Shown piece by piece: positions 10,175-19,478 of a stretch of DNA of 33,389 bases (positions are counted from its first letter, which is position 1; every line of letters starts with the position of its first letter). The notes beneath the pieces were generated by a model that was not told where the DNA came from, searched no databases, and worked only from the letters and a program-made list of their open reading frames with translations. The stretch comes from a virus, in the IMG/VR virus record IMGVR_UViG_3300029319_000235, positions 1-33,389 of that record. One strand, 5' to 3'. Position numbers and translations under genes: made by a program.

Positions 10175-10690
10175 CTAAGCTGTCTGCGTCAAGGTCTGCT
10201 GTCTGTATTGTTGCTGCAACGCAAAGAAATCTTGCTGTTGCTGGATACCGGCGAAAGAACTTGCGCCATTCAACAGGCTTACATAAGACGCGGTTCTGAA
10301 GCTGGATGCGCGTGCGTTGCCAACAGCGCGGATCATGGCTGCTTCGGCCAAAGCGTTGGCTTGCTCAATGTCAGCGGCGTACTGAATTTTCAGCGCATCA
10401 CGTTCCATAGCAAAGTAGCTGTCGGCCAAAGCAAGGTATGGACTGCCCGACATTTCAATCCCAGAGGCAGCGGTAGCCACGGTTTGAGAAGCGGTGAGGC
10501 GATCATTTGAACGACGCAGGTTAGCTTCTTGTTCAGTCTTCGCACGCTGCAAAAGTATAGCTTCGTTTTCGCGCACCTTTGCGTTGTACGCTGCGGTTTG
10601 CCGTGCAGCACGCGCTGATGCTTGGTTGCCCTTGAACCCAAGAAATGCGCTGGCTGCTGAAGCCCCTGCTGCAATCGTCATTGGATCCAT
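10175..10690 (-). CDS. Internal virion protein, gp14-like
   Basis: 171 residues. The N-terminus is a short hydrophobic/Gly-Ala segment (MTIAAGASAASAFLGFKGNQ), followed by one long Ala/Gln-rich amphipathic helix with many charged residues, ending in a Gln-rich tail (QQQQDFFALQQQYRQQ). This is the usual form of gp14-type core proteins, which form the outer-membrane part of the ejection apparatus in T7. The ATG shares one base with the stop of the upstream gene (TAATG). The function is a position- and architecture-based inference. Confidence 0.65.
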   Translation of the reverse strand: MDPMTIAAGASAASAFLGFKGNQASARAARQTAAYNAKVRENEAILLQRAKTEQEANLRRSNDRLTASQTVATAASGIEMSGSPYLALADSYFAMERDALKIQYAADIEQANALAEAAMIRAVGNARASSFRTASYVSLLNGASSFAGIQQQQDFFALQQQYRQQTLTQTA

Positions 10691-11112
10691 TACATCACCC
10701 TTGCATAACGATAGTAATCTGAGCCATCAGGCCCATATTTCCTCATTATACCCTCATTTTGAAAACCAAGCCATTCTGCGAACCTCTTAGCCTTTGCATC
10801 TCTTACTGCGATGCTGGCCTGGATACGCTGGTACCTATACTCTTCCTGCATGTGATCGAACATGTTGACCGTGTGCCGCGCTACAGTTCTAGGCCGCGCA
10901 AACGCTTCCTTACCTAGAAGCAACCACGCCTCACCCACGCCCTGCCATATGTTGTGTACGCCACCGATGCCAAGCACAACATCTTCCTCAAAAAGTGTGT
11001 AGCCCCTAATATCCTTATGCTCAACTAATGCTTTGCGACCATCCTCAGAAAGATCAAACATTAACTTGATGTGCTGAACATGCTCTTGTGCAAACGGCAA
11101 AAATCTAAGCAT
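10690..11112 (-). CDS. GNAT-fold protein, T7 gp13-like
   Basis: About 140 residues from ATG 11112 (a TTG lies one codon further upstream). The order of strands and helices is that of a GNAT acetyltransferase: an N-terminal helix, a strand pair around YTLFEEDVVLGIGGVHN, a central strand plus helix (EAWLLLGKEAFARPRTVARH), and a late segment ASIAVRDAKAKRFAEWLGF that resembles the acyl-CoA-binding C-terminal half. Podoviruses carry such proteins between tail tube B and gp14-like genes, as T7 gp13 does, where they help assemble the internal core. I cannot see whether catalytic activity is kept. Confidence 0.65.
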   Translation of the reverse strand: MLRFLPFAQEHVQHIKLMFDLSEDGRKALVEHKDIRGYTLFEEDVVLGIGGVHNIWQGVGEAWLLLGKEAFARPRTVARHTVNMFDHMQEEYRYQRIQASIAVRDAKAKRFAEWLGFQNEGIMRKYGPDGSDYYRYARVM

Positions 11113-13516
11113 CAAACGTGTTAGACCTTCTCATAATTGCAAGAATAGTCATGGGTAGAGGTTGGGACTGTTGAATCACCACCCGCGCATCATTGTCGTA
11201 ACCAGATGGAAACGAGATCTCTTTGTCGCCGGTAAACATAGGCACCGCCACATCCATTGCCATGCTGCTATCACGAAACGGTATGCGGTCAAGATTGTTA
11301 GTATCGGGGCCGACCTCTGCACCTACGCTGTTAAGGAAGCGTGCCGTAACACCGTGAATACGTTTGATCTTGCCCTGCGAGATGCCGTCATCTGCACCAC
11401 CTTCCAGACGTAGCGTTTCAACCAGCGAGTTATAGCTGTACCCGATATGCACCTTACCGGCGCTACGATCCAGCGTGATTTTGCCGCCACTAACTGTTTT
11501 GTCAGCGTGCGCGGAGCCGTCAGCCAGAACCTGTACCGTCTCTCCCTCAAGATGGTTGAGGCCGCTAATGGACGTTGTATCTGAGCCGCTGTAGGTCAAA
11601 CCGCTATCAAGAAAAAACGCATCTTCGATGTCAGAGCCAAAGTCGATTGGCTTCAGATAACAGATGTGGCGCACAGTAGAACTATTGATCGTTCTTTTCA
11701 CAGATACATACACCTGATCTTCTGCACCGCTGGGGATAGATGTGATGCTCTCTACCACGCCACTATCGCCTAGTGGGTGCTGGTGCCAACCTACAGCGCC
11801 ATTGGCGCGATCATAGGTCAGCCCTACGAGGGTGCCATCACTGTGGACAAACCAGAGGATAAGTTCCGGTTCTTGCTGCCAAACCATGTCTGTAAGACCA
11901 CCACTAGCCACATGCTCTGCCAGAATAGTCAGATCAACGCCCAGCAAGCCATCTGTGTCCAAGTCAAACGTGATCTCTTTGACCCGCTCCCCGCCCTTCT
12001 GGATAAGGATGGTACTGTTGCCAGCACGCAGCGGACGGATCTCTGAAGAACCAAAAGTAGTTTCACGCAGGACGTTGACGTTGGTCGGGGTGACAGGCTC
12101 ACTGCCAGCGCCGCCTGACAACGTAAACTCAGAGCTTGTAGTCAGGATTTGAAGGAACCGCGCAGGAAGCAGGTGATTGATGACGTTGACGCGATCTGAC
12201 GCAATGGTGATGTTGATGGCATCATCATCGTCTGTGCCAGGTGTATGGTTCTCAAAGTCAGCACTCTTGGAGCCAAAGATAGTCTGTGGCTGACCTGTGG
12301 TGCCAGCAAAGTACAAACGCTCTTCGTAGAACGCCACAGCCTTGGGAAACTTTTGATCTCCCCCAAAAGCACCCAAAGACCAGCGAATGTTGGCGTTACT
12401 TGAACCAACAGCACTATCAGGCAGGCGAGAATTACCAAACTGGTCTTCATGCACATCTGCCGTAACGACGGTAGAGCTTGTGAAGCCTGTTATCTTCACA
12501 TGACCATGTGCGTCATGCAGATACTCCCAATCAATATTGCCGTAGGTTTCTGTGCCTGTCAGATGCACAGGCGGCGTGTTGTTTGATGTTTGTGTGCTGC
12601 CAGTAACCTGCTTGTAAACATGCCCAGCATTACGCACCGTTACATTGTTTGCATAGCTTGTGCTTGCCGCCCACGCATCATGCTCAATCTCAAGTATCTC
12701 ACGGAACCTAATCAACCGCCCGACATCGGCGCTTTCAAACAAAGCTGCGGATGCTGTGATTGTAATACCAGTGCCAGTTGCCGCAGAGGCATATAATGTG
12801 GTTGTCGTGGTGTTTTCGTCTAAATATGGGCCATCAATAAAGTCGATATCAGTTAGCGTAAAGCTGGTAGCTGTAGTGCGTGTTAGCTTGGCTGGTTCAT
12901 GGTTTTTGTGAGCGATGAACAACACATCCGCAGACTGCACATGGTTTAGCTCAAAGATCTCTGTGACCGAATAGGTGGTGGTTACCTCTACAATCTTACC
13001 AACGGTGCCGCCGCTGCTATATGCGTCAAAGCCTGTGCCGTCGATGCCAGACAACTCAAAGGTGTTGGTGGTCTTGTTGGCTACCGTAAACTCGCGGTTG
13101 TTTAGCTGCGTCATGCCGGTGACGCTTCCAATAAACACCCTGTCACCGTTACTCAAACCGTGAGAGGCCGCAGTTACAACCACAGGGTTTGCCTGAGTAG
13201 CTGCCGTGATGTTTGTAGTGGCCTCTGTTAAGATGCCGCCGTCTTTGAAGAATCGAATGTAGTTAGCGCCAAACTCAAGCACATACGCTTGCTCGTCGCT
13301 GAACTCAAAGTTCACCAATCTGATCTTGCCACCATCTTTAGAGGCACCTGCAAAGTACGAGCCAGGGCGGCGTGTGATGCCACCTGCCGGAAAGCTAACC
13401 ATGTTGGTAAGTTGCTTTGCCGCTTCGTTGTACTTTTGTAGATCTATACGACCTTCAAGACGAGGCGAAAACTCTCCGGCGCGAAAGTTAGTTATGATAG
13501 TTGAAACACGCGCCAT
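11105..13516 (-). CDS. Tail tubular protein B / tail nozzle (803 aa)
   Basis: The opening MARVSTIITNFRAGEFSPRL followed by EGRIDLQKYNEAAKQLTNM is characteristic of large podoviral nozzle proteins (T7 gp12 position). The rest is beta-rich with Thr/Gly/Asp-rich repeats, and segments such as PKAVAFYEERLYFAGTTGQ and TIFGSKSADF occur in the same family. It extends the tail tube and holds the fibres. It follows the tail tube A gene directly and overlaps the gp13-like gene by 8 bases. I am confident of the family, less of the exact equivalence to T7 gp12. Confidence 0.85.
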   Translation of the reverse strand: MARVSTIITNFRAGEFSPRLEGRIDLQKYNEAAKQLTNMVSFPAGGITRRPGSYFAGASKDGGKIRLVNFEFSDEQAYVLEFGANYIRFFKDGGILTEATTNITAATQANPVVVTAASHGLSNGDRVFIGSVTGMTQLNNREFTVANKTTNTFELSGIDGTGFDAYSSGGTVGKIVEVTTTYSVTEIFELNHVQSADVLFIAHKNHEPAKLTRTTATSFTLTDIDFIDGPYLDENTTTTTLYASAATGTGITITASAALFESADVGRLIRFREILEIEHDAWAASTSYANNVTVRNAGHVYKQVTGSTQTSNNTPPVHLTGTETYGNIDWEYLHDAHGHVKITGFTSSTVVTADVHEDQFGNSRLPDSAVGSSNANIRWSLGAFGGDQKFPKAVAFYEERLYFAGTTGQPQTIFGSKSADFENHTPGTDDDDAINITIASDRVNVINHLLPARFLQILTTSSEFTLSGGAGSEPVTPTNVNVLRETTFGSSEIRPLRAGNSTILIQKGGERVKEITFDLDTDGLLGVDLTILAEHVASGGLTDMVWQQEPELILWFVHSDGTLVGLTYDRANGAVGWHQHPLGDSGVVESITSIPSGAEDQVYVSVKRTINSSTVRHICYLKPIDFGSDIEDAFFLDSGLTYSGSDTTSISGLNHLEGETVQVLADGSAHADKTVSGGKITLDRSAGKVHIGYSYNSLVETLRLEGGADDGISQGKIKRIHGVTARFLNSVGAEVGPDTNNLDRIPFRDSSMAMDVAVPMFTGDKEISFPSGYDNDARVVIQQSQPLPMTILAIMRRSNTFDA

Positions 13517-13517
13517 A

Positions 13518-14114
13518 TTAGAACCTGACGTTTAAGAAATCATCTGCCTGTATCTGGTCTGGGAAGCCTTCCATTGCGTCCATGCCACGCGCTTCCTTTA
13601 AACGGTCTTCATAAAGGGCTAAAATGGCCTGTGAGACGCCGTTGCTGCCTGTAATGGCATATGCAGTCTCTCCAGCCAAACGGTGCGCTATGGCGCTTGA
13701 AAGCAGCGTATCAAACTGTTCTGTGTCTGTGATGCGTGCAATGTAGGTAATCTTGCAGGTGCTTTCGTTACTCAGGATCTTGCGACCTTCAATTTTGAAC
13801 ATGACGTTGCTGTCGTATGCAGCCAGTTCATTATCGACGCCAGTGTTCCAGAAAGACAAAACTCGCAAGCAATACGGGTCTGTTGGCAACGTAAACTGAT
13901 GATTAAAACCAAAGGCAGGAGCCACGCTGTCTTTCGCTAACTCTTTGCGAGTAATAGCACAGTTCCAAGGATGCGCACGCAGAACGTGATCCCTGACAGT
14001 TTCAAAGCGCCTGTTACACAGACGCGCCTCTTTCGAGTTTTCGGTGAGTGATGTAATGGTTGCTGCACCCAGCAGATCCATAGCTTCGTTACAGATATCA
14101 ACGACAGACGGCAT
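13518..14114 (-). CDS. Tail tubular protein A / head-tail adaptor (gp11-like)
   Basis: 198 residues from ATG 14114, chosen because AGAGG lies 7 bases before it. An in-frame start further upstream has no such support. The product begins MPSVVDICNEAMDLLGAATI and contains NRRFETVRDHVLRAHPWNCA, the hallmark of gp11-type adaptors. These form the ring that joins the portal to the tail nozzle. The gene lies directly before the nozzle gene, with one base between stop and start. A strong hairpin (14130-14155) separates it from the capsid genes upstream. Confidence 0.85.
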   Translation of the reverse strand: MPSVVDICNEAMDLLGAATITSLTENSKEARLCNRRFETVRDHVLRAHPWNCAITRKELAKDSVAPAFGFNHQFTLPTDPYCLRVLSFWNTGVDNELAAYDSNVMFKIEGRKILSNESTCKITYIARITDTEQFDTLLSSAIAHRLAGETAYAITGSNGVSQAILALYEDRLKEARGMDAMEGFPDQIQADDFLNVRF

Positions 14115-14129
14115 CGCACACCTCTCAAT

Positions 14130-14155
14130 GGAAAGAAGGGGCGGCAAACCGCCCC
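14130..14155 (-). terminator. Hairpin after the capsid genes (terminator or attenuator)
   Basis: On the minus strand a perfect 7-bp GC stem (GGGGCGG / CCGCCCC) with a 4-base loop is followed by TTCTTTCC. It lies in the 48-bp gap between the head and tail genes. The weak T tract suggests partial read-through, which would give more capsid than tail message. Confidence 0.7.
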
Positions 14156-14162
14156 CTCAATG

Positions 14163-14645
14163 TTAGTTCACAACGTAGTGAATGATGAACGACATGTCGC
14201 CGCCAGTTCCACCAGTTGCATTGAAGGTCACCGCTACATAGTAGTAGCCGCCTGGGTCAGACGATGCGCCTGCGTTTTCCCAAAGCTGTGCGCCGATAGT
14301 GTTAATATCAGCAGCTTCAGTGCGCAAATCTGCAACCGCAGTCGTACCATCAGCAACAGAAGTGGCGTAGAAATCTTCATCTACGACAGTTCCGTCAGTC
14401 TGATACAGGCCCACGTTGAAGGTACAGCTACCGCCCAAAGAGTCTGCTGCCACTGAAAGTGCAGTGATAGACGCATTGGAAGGCAGAGGTGCCAGCATCA
14501 CGATATCATCGTCAGTGCTGTCACCAGCCGCCAAGGCGATTGTACCCTGTGCAACGCGCAGTACACCGTGAAGCTCATGCGCGTCACTGAATACCTGCGG
14601 GGATGCTTCAAAGTTAGCAACCAGAGTCGAGTTCTTCGTAGTCAT
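14163..14645 (-). CDS. Probable head decoration or other minor structural protein
   Basis: 160 residues, acidic and beta-rich, with no cysteine cluster or membrane segment. It starts MTTKNSTLVANFEASPQVF and ends in aromatic beta strands (GGYYYVAVTFNATGG). It follows the major capsid gene directly and precedes a hairpin that separates head from tail genes. Position and composition suggest a capsid-decorating protein made in quantity. I do not recognise the family from sequence alone, so the function is inferred. Confidence 0.5.
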   Translation of the reverse strand: MTTKNSTLVANFEASPQVFSDAHELHGVLRVAQGTIALAAGDSTDDDIVMLAPLPSNASITALSVAADSLGGSCTFNVGLYQTDGTVVDEDFYATSVADGTTAVADLRTEAADINTIGAQLWENAGASSDPGGYYYVAVTFNATGGTGGDMSFIIHYVVN

Positions 14646-14660
14646 AGCTTACCTCTCCTC

Positions 14661-15539
14661 TTAGTCAGGGGTTTCGTCACAGAAGATCTGCACAACCTTG
14701 TCTTCCTCCATGCGCACCGCTCCGATGCTCATGCAGTAGTAGACCTGAGTTGCGTACCCCTTGTCGGCGCGTTCATCAATCCGTGCATTGATGTCTTTGC
14801 CAATACCAAGGGTCAGACCGTCCTCTGCCCAAGCGAAACACTTACGAATATCGTTAGAGTCCACAGACAGACGGTTAGACATGATGAATTGGAAGCCCAT
14901 AAAGGTATCCAGTTCACCTTGGACGAGAGCCTTCACAGTGTTGAAGTCGCTGCTGGTGACAGTGGTGTCGCCAAGAAGATCTTCAATCTGCTTCGGGCCT
15001 ACCGCAATGTAGCGCGGGATCGACGGATCAACATCGTTGAGATCCATCTTGCGCTTTGCTTCACGCAGCTTGGCAAGAGTCAGACCGTCGTTGGACGATG
15101 CAGAACCTACCGAGTTTGCTGTTGCGTCAAGCGATGCGCTACCAGAACCAGTTTCGCCAGTGCTGGCGGCACCAGTTGCGGCAGTGATGATGACATCATC
15201 CATTGCACGACCCATTGCTGCGGCAGCAGCGCGTGCATAGGAAGAGGTCGGATCGATGAGCATACGCACCTTATCCTGATCGTCTACGAGATCTGCGTAC
15301 TCATAGTCCGCAAGGCTCAGACGACGCCGGTCGTGGGGTGTGTCCATCTGGGGGGTATCGGCATGGCGGCTGGTGCGCAGGGCAGCAGTAGCCGAACCGA
15401 TCTGGTCGATGAAGGCATTTTTACCAACAACATTCTCAACGCGAACCGCATCACGCAGACGAGAACCCATCTGCTGTGAAAGCATCTGCACGTTTGCAGA
15501 ATACTGTTGCACAAATGCCGTAGTTACTTGAGTAGACAT
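14661..15539 (-). CDS. Major capsid protein
   Basis: 292 residues. N-terminal MSTQVTTAFVQQYSANVQML then SQQMGSRLRDAVRVE is the typical start of HK97-fold podoviral capsid proteins of the Phage_capsid_2 type. The central part has DDQDKVRMLIDPTSSYARAA and AMGRAMDDVIITAATG, the spine helix and surrounding region. The P-loop side carries YIAVGPKQIEDLLGD and the C-terminal part FQFIMSNRL. It lies downstream of a scaffold gene and upstream of a decoration-type gene. It forms the icosahedral shell. Confidence 0.9.
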   Translation of the reverse strand: MSTQVTTAFVQQYSANVQMLSQQMGSRLRDAVRVENVVGKNAFIDQIGSATAALRTSRHADTPQMDTPHDRRRLSLADYEYADLVDDQDKVRMLIDPTSSYARAAAAAMGRAMDDVIITAATGAASTGETGSGSASLDATANSVGSASSNDGLTLAKLREAKRKMDLNDVDPSIPRYIAVGPKQIEDLLGDTTVTSSDFNTVKALVQGELDTFMGFQFIMSNRLSVDSNDIRKCFAWAEDGLTLGIGKDINARIDERADKGYATQVYYCMSIGAVRMEEDKVVQIFCDETPD

Positions 15540-15560
15540 CAGCCTACCTCCTTACTACAG

Positions 15561-15797
15561 TTACATTTTGGCGATTTGCGGTGTGCTACCCTTGCGGACA
15601 CTCCTGGCCTTTTTGGCCGGCGTCGGGCCTCCGTCTTTCCGGCTGTCAGCAGGACGACTTTCATCGCTACCCTGCGTCACCCAATCATAGTACATTTGTG
15701 CCATGTGGGCTGGATTCATAATATCACGTTGAGTGCCAAACTCAATCGCTATCCTAAGACACTCTAAACGTAGCTCAATCCGCTCCTCATCTGTCAT
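15561..15797 (-). CDS. Small hypothetical protein between scaffold and capsid
   Basis: 78 residues. The first 45 are helical and acidic (MTDEERIELRLECLRIAIEF), with an aromatic patch (HMAQMYYDWVTQ). The last 35 are Lys/Arg/Pro/Ser-rich and probably disordered. It overlaps the end of the scaffold gene by 11 bases, so it is translated with it. Small genes at this place occur in related podoviruses, but I know no assigned role. Confidence 0.6.
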   Translation of the reverse strand: MTDEERIELRLECLRIAIEFGTQRDIMNPAHMAQMYYDWVTQGSDESRPADSRKDGGPTPAKKARSVRKGSTPQIAKM

Positions 15798-16632
15798 GGA
15801 TCATGCTCATCAGTTCTTGCATATGATTGATGGCATTTTGCCGCGCAGTTACATTCTTGGTGTCCCAATACGCATGGCTCTTATCATTCATAATTGCGTC
15901 GATCTCTGCCTGTGCTTGCTTGGGTGTCATTGCATAATTTGCAGATGCGCCGTCAATGCTATCTTCACTGGTCACGGTAGACTTGAACTCTGCCATAGCC
16001 GCGAAAGCCTTGATGAAAGCAGGATGGTTGCCAACCAAGGTGCCGTCTGACAACTGCATATCAAGGATGTCATTACCGGCAAACTCACGCGCTGCACTAG
16101 ACGCTGCGTTGATTTTAGCATCGTAACTGTTGCCCCATTCACGACGCAGTTCAGCTTCAGTGCTTGCCGCCTGATCTGAAGCCATTTGCTGCAACTGTTC
16201 AGCAGAGTTGGATACGGTAGAACGGTAGTATTCCAACACGCCCTGTGCTTGTTGTGGCGTAAGGCGCAGTTTGTGGGCTATATCTGAGTATTCTTGTGCC
16301 ACATCTTCTGTGATGATGTTACCGTCTGCCTTGATCTCGTAGCCTTCTGGTGCCTCTGGGCGACCAAGCCGGCCATAAATATTGTCGAGATCTTCGTCTG
16401 TTGGGTTGATGGGCAGCGGGATCTTCTCCGAGCCAATCAATCTTTGTGCATTGACGTATGAACGCGCTAGGTTTTCAACATCCTTGATAGGCCCAAAACT
16501 AGGGTGTTCGCGGATGTCCTCCGGTATCATGGTCAAGAAGTCGTTACCAGACCCGCCTTGCGCTACCTCTGCCGGTGTTTCCATCGGCGCAGCATCAGGC
16601 TGGGCTACCTGTTCAGCTACTTGTTCTGACAT
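15787..16632 (-). CDS. Capsid scaffolding protein
   Basis: 281 residues, acidic, Gln/Ala/Glu-rich and largely helical. It opens with a disordered segment (MSEQVAEQVAQPDAAPMETP) and then has the recurrent phage scaffold motif IREHPSFGPIKDVENLARSY, followed by GRPEAPEGYEIK. The C-terminus is helical and charged (AIMNDKSHAYWDTKN). Scaffolds guide capsid protein into procapsids and leave before packaging. Location between portal and capsid genes agrees. Confidence 0.85.
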   Translation of the reverse strand: MSEQVAEQVAQPDAAPMETPAEVAQGGSGNDFLTMIPEDIREHPSFGPIKDVENLARSYVNAQRLIGSEKIPLPINPTDEDLDNIYGRLGRPEAPEGYEIKADGNIITEDVAQEYSDIAHKLRLTPQQAQGVLEYYRSTVSNSAEQLQQMASDQAASTEAELRREWGNSYDAKINAASSAAREFAGNDILDMQLSDGTLVGNHPAFIKAFAAMAEFKSTVTSEDSIDGASANYAMTPKQAQAEIDAIMNDKSHAYWDTKNVTARQNAINHMQELMSMIHDR

Positions 16633-16836
16633 TTAGTCCTCACTCATCATGTTGTGGATATGAAGGATTACTGCACGTTTGCCTTCTTCAAACGCTGTGG
16701 CATTTGCATCTCCCGCCACATAGCTTGAAGCACGCCAGTTACAGCGTGCCTCAAGATCTCGTAGTATTTGTTCGCCGGCGTGTTCACTAAAAACGCCCTT
16801 ATACATCTCTCGCAGCTTCTTAATTTCCACCGCCAT
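16633..16836 (-). CDS. Bbp19-like small phage protein
   Basis: 67 residues from ATG 16836 (a GTG lies one codon upstream). It contains the pattern VFSEHAGEQILRDLEARC followed by an acidic stretch and TAFEEGKRAVILHIHNM. This is the Bbp19-like domain, a small helical protein encoded beside the portal in many podoviruses. Its role is not established. It overlaps the end of the portal gene by 17 bases. Confidence 0.75.
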   Translation of the reverse strand: MAVEIKKLREMYKGVFSEHAGEQILRDLEARCNWRASSYVAGDANATAFEEGKRAVILHIHNMMSED

Positions 16837-18418
16837 CACTTACCATCCTCACTGCTTGTGCGGCCTGTGCAGCCGTATAAACGTCCTCTGTGTCCTGCTG
16901 ACGCTCCAGTTCTGCTTGTTGTGCGGCAGCACGCTGCTGGCGCTGCTGATCGACTTGCGCTTGTGGCAACAGTACGTCTTTCGGCACACCCAGAGAGTCT
17001 ACAACGTGATTGACCAGCCCATCTGGGTTGAGGTGGTCGCCAACTGGCAGCGACTGTGCAAGGGGCAGAAGTATCTCCAGAGCCTTCATCGTGCCATTCA
17101 GACTGCTGGACTTCTGTGCGCGTGCCAGTGGCGATACATATTCGATATCTACGTCCCTGCCTTGCAGCATCTCTGGCGGCACCGCAAGCATGTCATTGCG
17201 CAGCATAAGCGCAAAAACACGGTCAATCATGGGACGCAACATCTCATTCATCAGACGCCCCAGAACCGGCCCTATGACGCGCATACGCTCTTCTTGGCGC
17301 TGCACTACCTCTGTGGCTGTCATGTTAGGCGTGGCGGCTGACAAAAGCTGATCTACATAAAACGCAGAGCGGATTGCACCACGGCGCTGTTCTTCCATCT
17401 GCAAGCCGATAGGAATGTTTGCGCCGGTGTTGAGTGGTGTAATGGTATCCCTTGTGCCACTTCTGAAGAAATTGAGGCCACCTGGCTGCGTGCGGATGGG
17501 GAGAAGGAATCCGTCATCAGGAACAAGTAGTGGAGGATCTATTTGTTTCTGGGCAGCTTGGATGATGGTTTTTGACATCAAGTTGATCATCTTAACATCA
17601 GGCAACGCCACCATCGCAGGTGACCGTCCCATTACCTCTCCAGTTGCCTTGAGGAAGCGCGGGACAATGTATGGAAACTCTTGGAAGCCGCTGATCGCTA
17701 CCGGCATCTTGGTTTCCATACAAATATAGACTGACGCAAACGGCATGTTCTTGTTGTCGCGCTTCGTGGGATCACGATCATCTCGCGGCAGAACAGCGTG
17801 CAGCAGCGTTACCTCTTCATCTGGCTTCTTCTCAAATGTGCGCTGGATAAACTTGCCTACGTTCTCCAGCCCAAAGCGTTGCACAGCTTGCCGTGCAGGG
17901 ATCTTGTACTTACGAAACACGGTATCGACCAAGCCAAACTGGTCTTCCGCAACGTAAAACTCAGAAATGTGGCGCGTGCTGAACCGCAGGTTCTCCCCAT
18001 CCATCTCTACAAACATACAGCCGGTGCCAAAGACAACGAGATCCACATACAGTTCGTGTACCTCAGTCTCAAAGTTTGACTGATTGAACGCCCTGATCAT
18101 GCGCTTGCTGCTGTCTTCTAGCCAACGCTGCACCATGTCATCACGGCCAATGTCAGGATCTTTCATCGCAAGGTGGAACCACGGCGTAGCGCCACTGGTC
18201 AGCATCCCATGCAATGAGGCAGACAAAAGATCTACAGCCTGAAGCGCGGTGCCGTCATAGATAAGCTCCATGCGCTTTTCGCCACGAGAACGCTTTTTAA
18301 CAACGTCTGCTTTCCGTGGCAGCATGTAGTCAGCAAGTTCCTGATAATGTGTATCCCAATTATCTCGACGGCTTTCGAGATAATCAAAACGAGCAACAAG
18401 TTCTTTGATGGGATCCAT
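16820..18418 (-). CDS. Portal (head-tail connector) protein
   Basis: About 532 residues from ATG 18418, with AGGTGG six bases before it. A GTG three codons upstream is an alternative start. Recognisable T7 gp8-type portal features include RRDNWDTHYQELADYMLPRK near the start, LLSASLHGMLTSGATPWFHL, the wing region DLVVFGTGCMFVEMD, and ATEVVQRQEERMRVIGPVLG in the stem and crown region. The dodecameric portal sits at one capsid vertex, binds the terminase during packaging and later the gp11-like adaptor. The C-terminus is Gln/Ala-rich (QVDQQRQQRAAAQQAELERQ). Confidence 0.93.
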   Translation of the reverse strand: MDPIKELVARFDYLESRRDNWDTHYQELADYMLPRKADVVKKRSRGEKRMELIYDGTALQAVDLLSASLHGMLTSGATPWFHLAMKDPDIGRDDMVQRWLEDSSKRMIRAFNQSNFETEVHELYVDLVVFGTGCMFVEMDGENLRFSTRHISEFYVAEDQFGLVDTVFRKYKIPARQAVQRFGLENVGKFIQRTFEKKPDEEVTLLHAVLPRDDRDPTKRDNKNMPFASVYICMETKMPVAISGFQEFPYIVPRFLKATGEVMGRSPAMVALPDVKMINLMSKTIIQAAQKQIDPPLLVPDDGFLLPIRTQPGGLNFFRSGTRDTITPLNTGANIPIGLQMEEQRRGAIRSAFYVDQLLSAATPNMTATEVVQRQEERMRVIGPVLGRLMNEMLRPMIDRVFALMLRNDMLAVPPEMLQGRDVDIEYVSPLARAQKSSSLNGTMKALEILLPLAQSLPVGDHLNPDGLVNHVVDSLGVPKDVLLPQAQVDQQRQQRAAAQQAELERQQDTEDVYTAAQAAQAVRMVSDGGGN

Positions 18419-18427
18419 ATCAGCCAC

Positions 18428-18637
18428 CTAGCCTAGTAGTGTCGGGGTTTGTCCTGTTACTGACTCTTCTTCCAAGGCACCAGCTACGATAGTAGAACCA
18501 CGCCCCTTACGCTTGCCTGTAGCTTGACGCAGAGCTTCAGCAGCCAGTGCATCCGCACGCTCGAAATCAGTTTTTGCAGGCGGCTCTGGCGGTGGCGGCG
18601 GGGGCGGCATCGAAACCTTTGGCGTCAAAAAAGACAT
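18428..18637 (-). CDS. Proline-rich small protein upstream of portal
   Basis: 69 residues with a start supported by AGGAGAG five bases before ATG 18637. Residues 9-21 are a proline run (MPPPPPPPEPPAK), followed by a short Ala-rich helix and a basic GKRKGRGS patch. Such short Pro-rich products are common just before portal genes in marine podoviruses. No function is known to me. It might bind the portal or terminase, which is speculation. Confidence 0.7.
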   Translation of the reverse strand: MSFLTPKVSMPPPPPPPEPPAKTDFERADALAAEALRQATGKRKGRGSTIVAGALEEESVTGQTPTLLG

Positions 18638-18646
18638 TCAACTCTC

Positions 18647-19477
18647 CTATGTGCGATTAAAACCGCCAGAACCAGGTTGTGTTGCTCTTGAGCCGCGCAA
18701 CAGAACTCCATAGCCTGTCTCAAATGAACCGGCACCACCAACACGAGTGCCGCGTGTTCTGCGCTTTTTCGCTGTGCCACGGCCTCTTCCTAGAATAGTT
18801 TGCTCTTCTTCATCGTCTTCCTGGTCGTCGATCACAGGAGCTTGTGGCTGTTCGGCTCTTTCCTCACTTGGATCTACTGGAGGGATTGCAGGTGGGATGT
18901 TACCACCAAAATCTTCATCATCTGCATCAACCACGCCCTGAGTCGTGAATGACCCACCTTCAGTCAACTGGAAGAGAGGATCTGCTGTACCCTCTTCAAG
19001 CCGCCTTTTTTGATTTTTGAGGTTCATGATTGAGATCGGGTTAATAGCCGTTTTCAGTTTATCATCAATGATTTCAAGAGCCATCTTACGTTTTTCAGCA
19101 CGAGGATCTTGGCGTGTAGTGATCGTGCCATCAGGCTCAACGGTTGGCACCGCACGCGCAGCGATAACAGTTTCAAGCTCTTCTTGTCTTGACGCCTGTT
19201 GTCGCTCTATGCCCTTGGCCGTCAAAACACCACGGCCCTTGCTGTCTCTGATAATTGTGCCGCGCCTCTCACCTTCTTTGGGGGTTTCACGCACATAAGA
19301 CGCATCGCCGCTCACAAAACCAGCGCGACTTAGACGCTCTTCTTCACGCTTACGCACACCTGGCAACGGTCTGCGGGTGTCTGTGCGCTGCCCCGCTGCT
19401 TTGCCCCTAATAAAATCACCAGACCTTGTTGGGCGTTCATCTGAACCGCCGCCACCGTTACCGCCGCCGGAACCCAT
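18647..19477 (-). CDS. Disordered charged protein, unknown function
   Basis: About 276 residues. ATG 19477 is preferred because AAGGAG lies 8 bases before it. The frame is open further upstream without a ribosome site. The product starts with a Gly run (MGSGGGNGGGGSDERP), is rich in Arg, Glu, Asp, Gly and Pro throughout, and has an acidic patch (DDQEDDEEEQTILGRG) followed by a basic one (RGTAKKRRTRGTR). It appears intrinsically disordered. It lies in the packaging-portal block, and nothing in the sequence reveals its role. Confidence 0.65.
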   Translation of the reverse strand: MGSGGGNGGGGSDERPTRSGDFIRGKAAGQRTDTRRPLPGVRKREEERLSRAGFVSGDASYVRETPKEGERRGTIIRDSKGRGVLTAKGIERQQASRQEELETVIAARAVPTVEPDGTITTRQDPRAEKRKMALEIIDDKLKTAINPISIMNLKNQKRRLEEGTADPLFQLTEGGSFTTQGVVDADDEDFGGNIPPAIPPVDPSEERAEQPQAPVIDDQEDDEEEQTILGRGRGTAKKRRTRGTRVGGAGSFETGYGVLLRGSRATQPGSGGFNRT

Positions 19478-19478
19478 A

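Noticed and set aside
14568-15479. 303-codon plus-strand open frame opposite the capsid genes
   Set aside because: It lies antisense to the well-supported capsid and decoration-type genes, its product has no recognisable motif, and its composition is that of a complement shadow.
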